Below, one piece after another: positions 7,618-14,496 of a DNA stretch of 29,769 nt; position 1 is the stretch's first letter; the number at the start of each line of letters is the position of its first letter. Both the position numbers and the translations under genes were made by a program. The DNA comes from DATKNA01 sp035541595 (GTDB taxonomy: Bacteria; Actinomycetota; Actinomycetes; Actinomycetales; Kineosporiaceae). The stretch spans positions 1 to 29,769 of the forward strand of contig DATKNA010000125.1 in NCBI GenBank assembly GCA_035541595.1, read 5' to 3'. The notes under the pieces are model-generated. The model had not been told where the DNA came from. It made no database searches and saw nothing but the letters and a program-made list of their open reading frames with translations.

Positions 7618-9698
7618 CGTCCACCCTCGGCGCCCCGACCGGCGCCACGACCGTCGATGCCCCCGCCGGCGCTCGGCCGGCGCCTCGGACGCCGTCGGCC
7701 CCGGCCCGTCCGCGCTGGGAGCGCCCGGCCTTCGTCGGGTTGCTGGTCGCCACCGCCGTGCTCTACCTGTGGGACCTCGGGGCGTCCGGCTGGGCCAACA
7801 CGTTCTACTCCGCGGCGGTCCAAGCGGGCACGCAGAGCTGGAAGGCGTTCTTCTTCGGCTCCTTCGACGCCGCCAACGCGATCACCGTCGACAAGCCGCC
7901 GGCGTCGTTGTGGGTCATGGAGCTCTTCGCCCGGATCTTCGGTGTCAACGCCTGGAGCATCCTGGTGCCGCAGGCTCTCGAGGGCGTCGCCGCGGTCGCC
8001 CTGCTCTACGCCACGGTGCGGCGGCGGTTCGAGGCCCCGGCGGCGCTGCTCGCCGGCGCGGTGATGGCGTCGACGCCGGTCGCCGTGCTCATGTTCCGCT
8101 TCAACAACCCGGACGCGCTGCTCGTCCTGCTCCTCGTCGCCGCCGCCTACGCGCTGACCAGAGCCCTGGAGACCGCCTCGACGCGCTGGCTGATGCTCTG
8201 CGGCGCGCTGGTGGGGTTCGCGTTCCTGTCCAAGATGCTGCAGGCGTTCGTGGTCGTCCCCGGCTTCGCAGTGGTCTACCTGCTGGCGGCGCCGACACCG
8301 CTGCGCCGGCGGATCCTGCAGGTGCTCGGCGCCGGTGCCGCGATGCTCGTCGCCGGCGGCTGGTGGGTCGCGATCGTCGAGCTCTGGCCCGCCTCGGCCC
8401 GGCCGTACATCGGCGGCTCCCAGACGAACTCCGAGCTCGAGCTGATCTTCGGCTACAACGGCTTGGGCCGGTTGACGGGCAACGAGACGGGCAGCGTCGT
8501 CGCCGGGGGGAATCAGGGCCAGGCCGGCATGTGGGGCCCCACCGGGCTCCTGCGGCTCTTCACGGCGGAGATGGGCGGCCAGGTCGCCTGGCTGCTCCCG
8601 GCGGCTCTGATCCTCCTCGGCTACCTGCTGTGGATGGCCCGCCGGGCCCCCCTGGCGGACGGACGCCGGGCCCAGGTGCTGCTGTGGGGAACCTGGCTCG
8701 TGGTGACCGGGTTGGTCTTCAGCTTGGCCCAGGGGATCATCCACCCCTACTACACGGTGGCCCTCGCGCCCGCGATCGGCGGCCTGGTCGGGATCGGAGC
8801 GTGGATGGCCTGGCGGTACCGGGCTCGCCCGGAGTCGCGGGTCGTGCTCGCCGCGGTGGTGCTCGTCACCGCACTCTGGTCCTGCGCGCTGCTCGACCGG
8901 TCACCTGACTGGCTTCCGTGGCTGAAGGCTCTGGTCCTGGTCGCGGGCCTGGCCGCGGCCGTGGGCCTGCTGTTGCCGCTCGCGGGGCGGACTCTCGGGC
9001 GGCAGGCGTCGGCCGGAGTCGTCGGGTTGGCGCTCGTCGCCGGCCTCGCCGGTCCGGCGGCGTACTCCGTCGACACCGCGACGACACCGCACGCGGGCGC
9101 GATCCCGTCGGCCGGCCCCGCGGTGGCCAGCGGCTTCGGGCCGGGCGGCGGCGGGTTCCGGGGGCGGTTCGGGCGGGGATTCGGGCAGGGTCAGCAGGGG
9201 TTCGCAGGTCCGGGCTTCACGCCCGGCACCGGCCAGGGCGGCGGGACCGGCGGGTTCGCGGGCCGGCAGGGTGGCCTGGGCGGCCTGCTCGAAGCCGGCA
9301 CGCCGGACGCTGAACTGGTGGCGTTGCTGACGCAGGACACGACCTCGACCTGGGTCGCGGCGGCGGTCGGCTCGAACAGTGCGGCCGGCGTCCAACTGGC
9401 GACGGGCCGCCCGGTGATGGCCATCGGCGGGTTCAACGGCTCCGACCCCTCGCCGACGCTCGAGCAGTTCCAGGCGCTCGTCGCCGCGGGGAAGATCCAC
9501 TACTTCCTTGCCGGCGGTGCCGGTGGGCCCGGCTTCGGGGGCTTCGGCCCCGGCGGCGGCTCGGGGACGTCCGGTCAGATCGCCAGCTGGGTGGAGAGCA
9601 CCTTCCCGAGCACCACGGTCGGCGGCGTGACGGTGTACGACCTCACGCAGTCGGGGTCCGGCGCCACCACGGCCGACGGCGCGGGGGCCACGACCTGA
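7614..9698 (+). CDS. GT39 (PMT/ArnT-like) membrane glycosyltransferase
   Basis: The 694-residue integral membrane protein starts at ATG 7614 behind a strong TGGAGGAG site and overlaps the preceding gene by 4 bp. After a Pro/Ala-rich cytoplasmic N-terminus come about 10-12 hydrophobic segments. The first extracytoplasmic loop reads FYSAAVQAGTQSWKAFFFGS, then VDKPPASLW, the PMT_2 signature in which DKPP is diagnostic. The family uses polyprenyl-phosphate sugars on the outer face of the membrane, and the adjacent DPM-like gene probably makes the donor. Residues about 500-560 are a Gly/Phe/Arg-rich low-complexity stretch between the last helix and a folded C-terminal domain (TSTWVAAAVGSNSAAGVQLA, then the Gly-rich FLAGGAGGPGFGGFGPGGG). 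The acceptor is unknown. Confidence 0.9.
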   Translation: MTSTLGAPTGATTVDAPAGARPAPRTPSAPARPRWERPAFVGLLVATAVLYLWDLGASGWANTFYSAAVQAGTQSWKAFFFGSFDAANAITVDKPPASLWVMELFARIFGVNAWSILVPQALEGVAAVALLYATVRRRFEAPAALLAGAVMASTPVAVLMFRFNNPDALLVLLLVAAAYALTRALETASTRWLMLCGALVGFAFLSKMLQAFVVVPGFAVVYLLAAPTPLRRRILQVLGAGAAMLVAGGWWVAIVELWPASARPYIGGSQTNSELELIFGYNGLGRLTGNETGSVVAGGNQGQAGMWGPTGLLRLFTAEMGGQVAWLLPAALILLGYLLWMARRAPLADGRRAQVLLWGTWLVVTGLVFSLAQGIIHPYYTVALAPAIGGLVGIGAWMAWRYRARPESRVVLAAVVLVTALWSCALLDRSPDWLPWLKALVLVAGLAAAVGLLLPLAGRTLGRQASAGVVGLALVAGLAGPAAYSVDTATTPHAGAIPSAGPAVASGFGPGGGGFRGRFGRGFGQGQQGFAGPGFTPGTGQGGGTGGFAGRQGGLGGLLEAGTPDAELVALLTQDTTSTWVAAAVGSNSAAGVQLATGRPVMAIGGFNGSDPSPTLEQFQALVAAGKIHYFLAGGAGGPGFGGFGPGGGSGTSGQIASWVESTFPSTTVGGVTVYDLTQSGSGATTADGAGATT

Positions 9699-9723
9699 GG
9701 CGGGGAGAACTCTCCTTGCACGT

Positions 9724-9754
9724 TGTGCGCTGCACCGATCCGGTGCAGCGCACA
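9724..9754 (+). terminator. Strong hairpin terminator after the glycosyltransferase pair
   Basis: A perfect 14-bp inverted repeat (TGTGCGCTGCACCG at 9724-9737 and its complement at 9741-9754) has a 3-nt loop, ATC. It begins 26 bp after the GT39 stop. No U-tract follows, as is common for actinobacterial hairpin terminators. It separates the glycosyltransferases from the riboswitch-controlled transporter. Confidence 0.8.
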
Positions 9755-9792
9755 GCGTCACGTCGCAGGCACCCCGGACCGGCGGCCGCGAC

Positions 9793-9798
9793 TAGACT
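9793..9798 (+). promoter_or_regulatory. Candidate -10 box for the riboswitch transcript
   Basis: TAGACT fits TANNNT and lies just upstream of the riboswitch aptamer. It would place the transcript start near 9804-9806, at the edge of the P1 helix. No convincing -35 box is present. Confidence 0.4.
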
Positions 9799-9966
9799 GC
9801 CGGGCGTTGAAGGGGAGTAGCCCTCCCTGCCGGGCCGTCGACATGCTGGAGCGCCGCGCGCTCCCGGCGTCCGGGCCCGCACGCGGCGACGTGCGGGTGG
9901 GCGAGACCTTCGACCCGTCGGATCGTCGCTGCTGCGCGTCCGCGGGTCGAGGGCATCGCCCCGGCC
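9799..9966 (+). ncRNA. yybP-ykoY (manganese) riboswitch
   Basis: The 5' leader of the cation antiporter carries both conserved cores of the yybP-ykoY class. These are GGGGAGTAG at 9812-9820 and GGGCGAGACCTTCG at 9899-9912. A P1-like helix can form between GCCGGGCG (9799-9806) and CGCCCCGGC (9957-9965, one bulge). A further helix pairs TTCGACCC (9910-9917) with GGGTCGAG just before GGGCATCGCC. This class binds Mn2+ and usually turns on genes for Mn2+ export or metal homeostasis (established knowledge). The antiporter start lies about 20 nt beyond P1, so control could act on ribosome access, although the switching structure is not resolved here. Confidence 0.88.
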
Positions 9967-9986
9967 GCGGCGCTGAAGGGAGCCAT

Positions 9987-11081
9987 GTGCTCCACGTCGT
10001 CCTGCTGCTCGCCTGCGCGGTCGTCATCTACCTGGCGTGCGAGTGGTTCGTCAACGCCGTCGAGTGGCTCGGGGTTCGCCTCGAGGTGGGCCCCGTCGCC
10101 GTCGGCACGGTGCTGGCCGCGGCCGGAACCGCGCTGCCAGAGAGCGTTGTCACGCTCGTCGCTGTGCTCTTCGGGAGTCCGGACCGGGGGGCGGAGATCG
10201 GTGTCGGGGCCGCTCTCGGCGGCCCGCTCGTGGTCGGCACCATCGCCTACGGCGTCACAGGGGTCGTCCTGTTGCTGCGCCGGCGCTCGCGACTGCGCGC
10301 GCTCGTCGTGGTGGCGGCCGCCGCCGACGCGGTGGCCGCCTCACCCGCCTCCCCCTCGGCTCGGGGGGAGCCGCCGACCCCCACGGCTCCGGACGTCGAC
10401 GAGCTGGCCGGGATCGATACCGCCTGGCTGGCTCGCGACCAGGCCTGGTTCCTGGTGATCTTCGCCGCGATCCTCGCCCTGGGACTCGTCTCCTTCGCGA
10501 TCAAGCCGTGGTTCGGGTTCCTGTTCCTGGCCGTCTACGGGGTGTACTTCCGCCGTGAGGTGTCGGGCGGCGGCGAACAGGCCTCCCCCGGGGACCTCGG
10601 GCCGCTCAAGGTCCAGCCCGGTCGCGAGATCCCCTCGACGGTCGCCGTCGTCGCACAGACGCTGGTGACCTTGGCCGGGGTCTTCGTGGCGTCGCTGGTC
10701 TTCGTGCGCCAGCTCGAGTGGGTGGGCCCGGCGCTCGGGCTCCCCCCGGTCGTGGTGGCCCTGCTGCTCTCGCCGGTCGCCACGGAGCTCCCGGAGACCA
10801 TGAACGCGATCATCTGGGTCCGCCAGGGCAAGGCTGAGCTGGCCCTGGCCAACCTCTCCGGCGCGATGATGATCCAGGCCACCGTCCCGTCGGCGATCGG
10901 GTTGTTCGTCACGCCCTGGCTCTTCGACGTGCCACTGATCCTGGCGGCGATCGCCACCATGGCCGCCATCGGGTACCTGTTGACGAGCCTGCGCCGCGGC
11001 CGGCTCACCCCAGCCCGGCTGGCCGCTGCGGGGTCGTTCTACGTCGGCTTCGCCGTGGCGCTGCTCGGCTACCTGGTCTGA
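9987..11081 (+). CDS. Ca2+/cation antiporter (CaCA family), probable Mn2+ exporter
   Basis: The 364-residue membrane protein has the two inverted alpha-repeats of the CaCA superfamily. Alpha-1 is GTVLAAAGTALPESVVTL (40-57, Glu52) and alpha-2 is LLLSPVATELPETMNAI (259-275, Glu267 and Glu270), each followed by Gly/Asn-rich segments (GAALGGPLVVGT; ANLSGAMMIQAT). About ten hydrophobic segments are visible. A polar Pro/Ala-rich cytoplasmic loop (about 98-150) joins the halves. The start is GTG 9987, preceded by GAAGGGAG at good spacing. The frame continues upstream through the riboswitch but is not coding there. A Mn2+ riboswitch in the leader suggests that Mn2+ rather than Ca2+ is the physiological substrate; this is inference. 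Confidence 0.88.
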   Translation: MLHVVLLLACAVVIYLACEWFVNAVEWLGVRLEVGPVAVGTVLAAAGTALPESVVTLVAVLFGSPDRGAEIGVGAALGGPLVVGTIAYGVTGVVLLLRRRSRLRALVVVAAAADAVAASPASPSARGEPPTPTAPDVDELAGIDTAWLARDQAWFLVIFAAILALGLVSFAIKPWFGFLFLAVYGVYFRREVSGGGEQASPGDLGPLKVQPGREIPSTVAVVAQTLVTLAGVFVASLVFVRQLEWVGPALGLPPVVVALLLSPVATELPETMNAIIWVRQGKAELALANLSGAMMIQATVPSAIGLFVTPWLFDVPLILAAIATMAAIGYLLTSLRRGRLTPARLAAAGSFYVGFAVALLGYLV

Positions 11082-11127
11082 CCTTCGACCACCGCCGGAC
11101 GAGCGGCGCCGGCGCAGACCCGATCCT

Positions 11128-11144
11128 GCCCACGTCGAGTGGGC
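11128..11144 (+). terminator. Possible terminator hairpin after the antiporter
   Basis: GCCCAC (11128-11133) and GTGGGC (11139-11144) form a 6-bp stem with a GTCGA loop, 46 bp past the antiporter stop. There is no U-tract. The stem is short, so this is weakly supported. Confidence 0.35.
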
Positions 11145-11183
11145 TCCGGCCGAAGCACCATGTCGAGGAGATGATGCTAGAGC

Positions 11184-11235
11184 GCAACGTTGCAGATTGT
11201 GGTGCCCATATGCAACAATTGCAGATGTGCTGCAA
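11184..11235 (+). promoter_or_regulatory. Cluster of TGCAA/TTGCA half-sites, probable operator-promoter of the PHA operon
   Basis: This AT-richer patch lies in the 333-bp gap before the regulator at 11415. It contains a perfect palindrome GCAACGTTGC (11184-11193), TGCAA-N3-TTGCA (11211-11223) and TTGCA-N7-TGCAA (11219-11235). A TTGCAG at 11190 and AACAAT at 11214 are 18 bp apart and could be -35 and -10 boxes under these sites. Repeated half-sites next to a TetR-type gene suggest autoregulation. TGC/GCA-rich sites are also known for unrelated PHA regulators. Further downstream is a 10-bp direct repeat, GGGGACCAAG, at 11239 and 11251. No gene is supported in the rest of the gap. Confidence 0.55.
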
Positions 11236-11414
11236 GCCGGGGACCAAGCGGGGGACCAAGGAGGTGGCGCAGGTGGCAGGCCGCCGACGGGGTGCTGAAG
11301 CACCAAGGCCGCACAGCTGGTGCCGTGCAACGAACCCTCGGATGTTGCTGACGAGCGACGGCGATGTGATGCGTCCCGTCGCGTCGCGGCTGTCAGTGCC
11401 AGGAAAGGTGGAGC

Positions 11415-12002
11415 ATGACCGACACGCCACTGTCGCTGCGCCTGGCGGCGGCCGCCAGTCGTCCCGACGCGGTGACCGCCTTCACGCTCGCGCGCCAGGC
11501 GTTCATCGAGGGTCGCAGGGTCGAGATGCAGGAACTGGCTGCCGGCCTCGGCGTGAACCGGGCGACCCTGTTCCGCTGGGTCGGCGGGCGCGACGAACTG
11601 CTGGCCGAGGTGATCTGGTCCGTGGCCGAGCCGACGTTTGCCGCGGCCGTGACGGCTGCGCGCGGGACCGGCGGGCAGCGGGTGGCCTCGGCGGTCGGCG
11701 GCTTCGCGGTGGCCGCCCACGAGTCGACGTTCTTCGTGAGCTTCGTTCAGCGCGAGCCGGAGCGGGCGCTGCGGATCCTGACGACCCGCGCGTCCGCATT
11801 CCAGAACCGTCTGATCGATCTGGTGGAGCGTCTCCTGAACGAGGAGATCGAGGCCGGCCGGCTGGACCCGCCGCTGCCGGTCCGCGACCTGGCCATCGTG
11901 GTTGTCCGGATCAGCGAGACCTTCATGTACCTGGACATGATCACCGGCGATACGCCGGACGTGTCCAAGGTCGAGCAGGCCGTCGCCGCGCTGCTCCGGT
12001 AG
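11415..12002 (+). CDS. QsdR/TetR-type transcriptional regulator
   Basis: The 195-residue protein has an N-terminal TetR-like helix-turn-helix. The segment VEMQELAAGLGVNRATLFRW (about 36-55) is followed by VGGRDELLAEVIW, with FRW in place of the common YRHF. The all-helical C-terminal part (about 75-190) resembles the QsdR-type ligand-binding domain, with ISETFMYLDMITGDTPD near the end. The start is ATG 11415 behind AAAGGTGGAGC. It is the first gene of a four-gene run with a PHA synthase, 31 bp ahead of the next gene. It therefore probably controls this operon through the TGCAA-type sites upstream. The family was named for a regulator of lactone (quorum-signal) degradation; its ligand here is unknown. 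Confidence 0.82.
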   Translation: MTDTPLSLRLAAAASRPDAVTAFTLARQAFIEGRRVEMQELAAGLGVNRATLFRWVGGRDELLAEVIWSVAEPTFAAAVTAARGTGGQRVASAVGGFAVAAHESTFFVSFVQREPERALRILTTRASAFQNRLIDLVERLLNEEIEAGRLDPPLPVRDLAIVVVRISETFMYLDMITGDTPDVSKVEQAVAALLR

Positions 12003-12033
12003 CGGGTGGGCCGCTGCGCGGAGGACGGCCGGT

Positions 12034-12345
12034 ATGAGGCGCCCGTCCGTTCGTGCGGCCTACGACGCTCTCGAGCATGAGGTGGAGCCGCGCCTGGAAG
12101 CACTCGTCCGCACCGCGGGCTTCGCTCAGGCCAGTGCGCTCGTCGCCGATATCCGGTCGTCCGTCGGTACGTCCGTGGACTCGTGGATCGCGCGGGTCCT
12201 GCACGCGGTCAACCTGCCGGCCGGCACGGACGTCCAGCGGCTGCGCCGTCGGATCGGCGAGCTGGACCGGGAGGTTCGCCTGCTCCGGCTCGAATTGGCC
12301 CAGTACGCCGAGGAGCGGGGGGACGTGCGACCCGATGGCGGCTGA
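12034..12345 (+). CDS. Small PhaE/phasin-like coiled-coil protein
   Basis: The 103-residue protein starts at ATG 12034 behind GGAGGA. It is predicted wholly helical. The C-terminal part LNLPAGTDVQRLRRRIGELD followed by REVRLLRLELAQ closely resembles the end of PhaE subunits and phasins, where an LP.R.DV..L segment leads into a leucine-heptad coiled coil. It lacks the long N-terminal part of typical PhaE (about 350 residues). Its last 11 bp overlap the start of the PHA synthase gene, so the two products are probably made in step and may bind each other. I infer a synthase-activating or granule-associated role. A separate family with no direct PHA role cannot be excluded. Confidence 0.7.
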   Translation: MRRPSVRAAYDALEHEVEPRLEALVRTAGFAQASALVADIRSSVGTSVDSWIARVLHAVNLPAGTDVQRLRRRIGELDREVRLLRLELAQYAEERGDVRPDGG

Positions 12346-13411
12346 TCAGCTCTCGATCATCCACGGCGTCCGGGGTGAGGTCGAGCGGACGGCGCTGCGT
12401 GCCCGCAACGGCATCAAGATGGCCATCGGCGTATCGCGGCCCGACGTCGGCAGGACCCCCAAGGACGTGGTCTGGAGCAGCGGCCGGGCCGAGCTTTGGC
12501 ACTACCACAACGACGATGTGCGGTACAGCCCGCCGCTGCTCGTCATCCCCAGCCTCGTCAGCCGCAGCTACATCCTCGACCTCACTCCCGGCAACAGCTT
12601 CATCGAGCAGCTCGTCGGCGCCGGGCTCGACGTGTACATGCTCGACTGGGGGGTCGCCGACGAGCGCGACGCCGCGAACCGGTTCGAGGACTACGTCGAC
12701 CTCGCCATCCCTGCCGCGATCCGCAGGGTCCGTCGCCGGTCGGGTGCCGACGGGGTGAACCTGCTCGGCTACTGCTTGGGCGGCGTGCTCACGCTGCTGC
12801 ACGCCGCTCACCACCCGTCCTCACCCTTGCGCAGCCTTACCGTCGTGGCCTGCCCCGTCGACTTCCGCCGGCTCGGCCCGCTCGGGGACATCTTCGGTAC
12901 CACCGATCTGGAGGTCGACGCCGTGCTCGGCGACGACGGCAACATCCCGCCGCGGGTCGTCCTGCGGGGGTTCCGCTCGCTGGCGCCGATGGGTGAGATC
13001 ACCGCCAATGTGAACCTGCTCGACCGGTTGTGGAGCGACGAGTACGTCGCCGCCCACCAGGCCATGACCGGCTGGGCGACCGACCACGTGCCGTTCCCGG
13101 GTGCGACGGCCAGGCAGATGGCTCAGATGCTGCGCGACAACGCGCTCGTGACCGGACGCATGGAGCTGGGCGGCGACCGGGTGAGCCTGGCCGACATCGA
13201 GGTGCCGTTCCTCTCGGTGCTCGGCACCAGGGACCACATCATCCCGGAACCGGCGTCCGCCCCGGTCCTGGAGCTGATCGGTTCGGCAGACAAGCACGAA
13301 CTCCGCCTCGACGGCGGCCACGTCGGCCTGATCGTCGGCAGGACAGCACAGCGGACCACCATCCCCACGCTCGTCGAGTTCCTCATCCGACGAAGCCGCG
13401 CTCTGTCATGA
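12335..13411 (+). CDS. phaC: Polyhydroxyalkanoate synthase, class III-like
   Basis: The enzyme polymerises (R)-3-hydroxyacyl-CoA into storage polyester. The 358-residue length matches class III/IV PhaC (about 355-360), not the 560-590 of class I/II. The lipase-like box GYCLGG (145-150) has Cys147 as nucleophile, and Asp300 (GTRDHIIP) and His329 (GGHVGLIVG) complete the triad. Other PhaC motifs are LVIPSLVSRSYILDL (69-83), YMLDWGVAD (101-109) and ACPVDF (172-177). ATG 12335 overlaps the preceding gene by 11 bp. Class III synthases need a PhaE partner; the 103-residue upstream product is the best candidate. The enzyme is presumably cytoplasmic, at the granule surface. Confidence 0.9.
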   Translation: MAADQLSIIHGVRGEVERTALRARNGIKMAIGVSRPDVGRTPKDVVWSSGRAELWHYHNDDVRYSPPLLVIPSLVSRSYILDLTPGNSFIEQLVGAGLDVYMLDWGVADERDAANRFEDYVDLAIPAAIRRVRRRSGADGVNLLGYCLGGVLTLLHAAHHPSSPLRSLTVVACPVDFRRLGPLGDIFGTTDLEVDAVLGDDGNIPPRVVLRGFRSLAPMGEITANVNLLDRLWSDEYVAAHQAMTGWATDHVPFPGATARQMAQMLRDNALVTGRMELGGDRVSLADIEVPFLSVLGTRDHIIPEPASAPVLELIGSADKHELRLDGGHVGLIVGRTAQRTTIPTLVEFLIRRSRALS

Positions 13412-13433
13412 CCATTCGCGACCTGACACCGCC

Positions 13434-13477
13434 GCCGACAGGCCGCGCCGATCGAGCCGACAGGCTGCGCTGATCGA
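13434..13477 (+). repeat. Tandem 22-bp duplication before the reductase gene
   Basis: Copy 1 (13434-13455) and copy 2 (13456-13477) are head-to-tail and differ at two C/T positions; both begin GCCGACAGG and end GATCGA. They fill most of the 77-bp gap between phaC and the reductase, and the second copy abuts the reductase Shine-Dalgarno GAAGGGA. Confidence 0.85.
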
Positions 13478-13488
13478 AGGGAATCGTG

Positions 13489-14256
13489 ATGCAATCCGTG
13501 CTCGACAGGTTCCGGCTCGACGGCAGGGTGGCCATCGTCACCGGTGCGTCCAGCGGTCTTGGTGTCCAGTTCGCGCGGGCCCTCGCCCAGGCCGGGGCGG
13601 ACGTGGTGCTCGGCGCGCGCCGCGAGGACCAGCTGATCGAGACCGGCAGGCTCGTCGAGGCCGAGGGCCGCCGGGCGCTCGCCGTTCGGACGGATGTGAC
13701 CGACCCGGGCCAGTGCACCGCACTCGTGAGCGCCGCGATCGACGAGTTCGGCCGAGTCGACGTCCTGGTCAACAACGCCGGCCTGGGCACGTCCGCCCCG
13801 GCGACGAGAGAGGCGCCCGAGCGCTTCCGGTCGGTGATCGAGCTCAACCTGAACGCCTGCTACTGGATGGCGCAGGCCTGCGGACGGGTGATGCGGCCGG
13901 GCAGTTCGATCGTCAACATCTCCAGCGTGCTCGGCCTGACCAGCATGGGGTTGCCGCAGGCGGCCTACACGGCCAGCAAGGCCGGGCTCATCGGCCTCAC
14001 GCACGACCTCGCCCAGCAATGGACCGGACGCAAGGGGATCCGGGTCAACGCGATCGCTCCCGGCTACTTCGCCTCGGAGATGACCGACCAGTTCGAGGCG
14101 GACTGGCTGGCGAAGGTCGTCCTGCCCCGTACGGTCACCGGGCGGCTGGGTGCCCCGGGCGAGCTCGACGGGGCGCTGATCTTCCTGGCCAGCGACGCCA
14201 GCGCGTACGTCACCGGCATCACCGTGCCGGTCGACGGCGGAATCCTCCTCACGTGA
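13489..14256 (+). CDS. PhaB/FabG-like 3-oxoacyl-CoA reductase (SDR)
   Basis: This classical SDR has 255 residues. The cofactor motif is TGASSGLG (18-25), with NNAG at 95-98. The catalytic residues are Ser146 (NISSVLG), Tyr160 and Lys164 (YTASK). The C-terminal ITVPVDGG is typical of the family. Arg44-Arg45 after the second strand fits NADPH preference. Position after phaC suggests it reduces 3-oxoacyl-CoA to the (R)-3-hydroxyacyl-CoA monomer used by the synthase; this is inference from context, since SDR substrate cannot be read from sequence. ATG 13489 is favoured over the adjacent GTG 13486 because of its spacing from GAAGGGA (13476-13482). No beta-ketothiolase gene is adjacent. Confidence 0.82.
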   Translation: MQSVLDRFRLDGRVAIVTGASSGLGVQFARALAQAGADVVLGARREDQLIETGRLVEAEGRRALAVRTDVTDPGQCTALVSAAIDEFGRVDVLVNNAGLGTSAPATREAPERFRSVIELNLNACYWMAQACGRVMRPGSSIVNISSVLGLTSMGLPQAAYTASKAGLIGLTHDLAQQWTGRKGIRVNAIAPGYFASEMTDQFEADWLAKVVLPRTVTGRLGAPGELDGALIFLASDASAYVTGITVPVDGGILLT

Positions 14257-14263
14257 CGCCGGA

Positions 14264-14307
14264 ACACTGCGCCGACACTGCGCCGACACTGCGCCGACAC
14301 TGCGCCG
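14264..14307 (+). repeat. Four tandem copies of an 11-bp unit
   Basis: ACACTGCGCCG is repeated four times without change from 14264 to 14307, starting 7 bp after the reductase stop codon. It marks the end of the PHA operon. Perfect identity suggests recent slippage or selection. The unit count may vary between strains. Confidence 0.9.
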
Positions 14308-14404
14308 ACCTTCGCTGATCCCGGCGGGATTCCGCGATCGTGAGGTGGCTGATCCCAGATCACCGGCGGGTGCTCACCGGCGCGCAGATCTGCCGGACAC
14401 GCCT

Positions 14405-14410
14405 TAACCT
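14405..14410 (+). promoter_or_regulatory. Candidate -10 box for the PAS-LuxR gene
   Basis: TAACCT fits TANNNT and is the only AT-rich stretch in the 240-bp gap between the reductase and the LuxR-type gene. No matching -35 box is evident. Confidence 0.3.
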
Positions 14411-14496
14411 TTGGCCACGGCACCCGCAAAGCGCGTCCCGACTTGTTCATCTCCGGAGGAGTGCCCGCCAGGGCCCGCGATCACACGGAGGACACC

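Noticed and set aside
9723..9986. N-terminal extension of the antiporter through its leader
   Set aside because: This stretch holds the terminator hairpin and riboswitch. The extension is not hydrophobic or conserved-looking, and GTG 9987 has a good ribosome-binding site.
11171..12037. Plus-strand frame starting in the PHA promoter region
   Set aside because: It runs out of frame through the QsdR-like gene, and its start lies among the TGCAA operator sites.
14264..14307. Tandem 11-bp repeat as a CRISPR-like array
   Set aside because: The units are contiguous with no spacers and are far too short; no cas gene is nearby.
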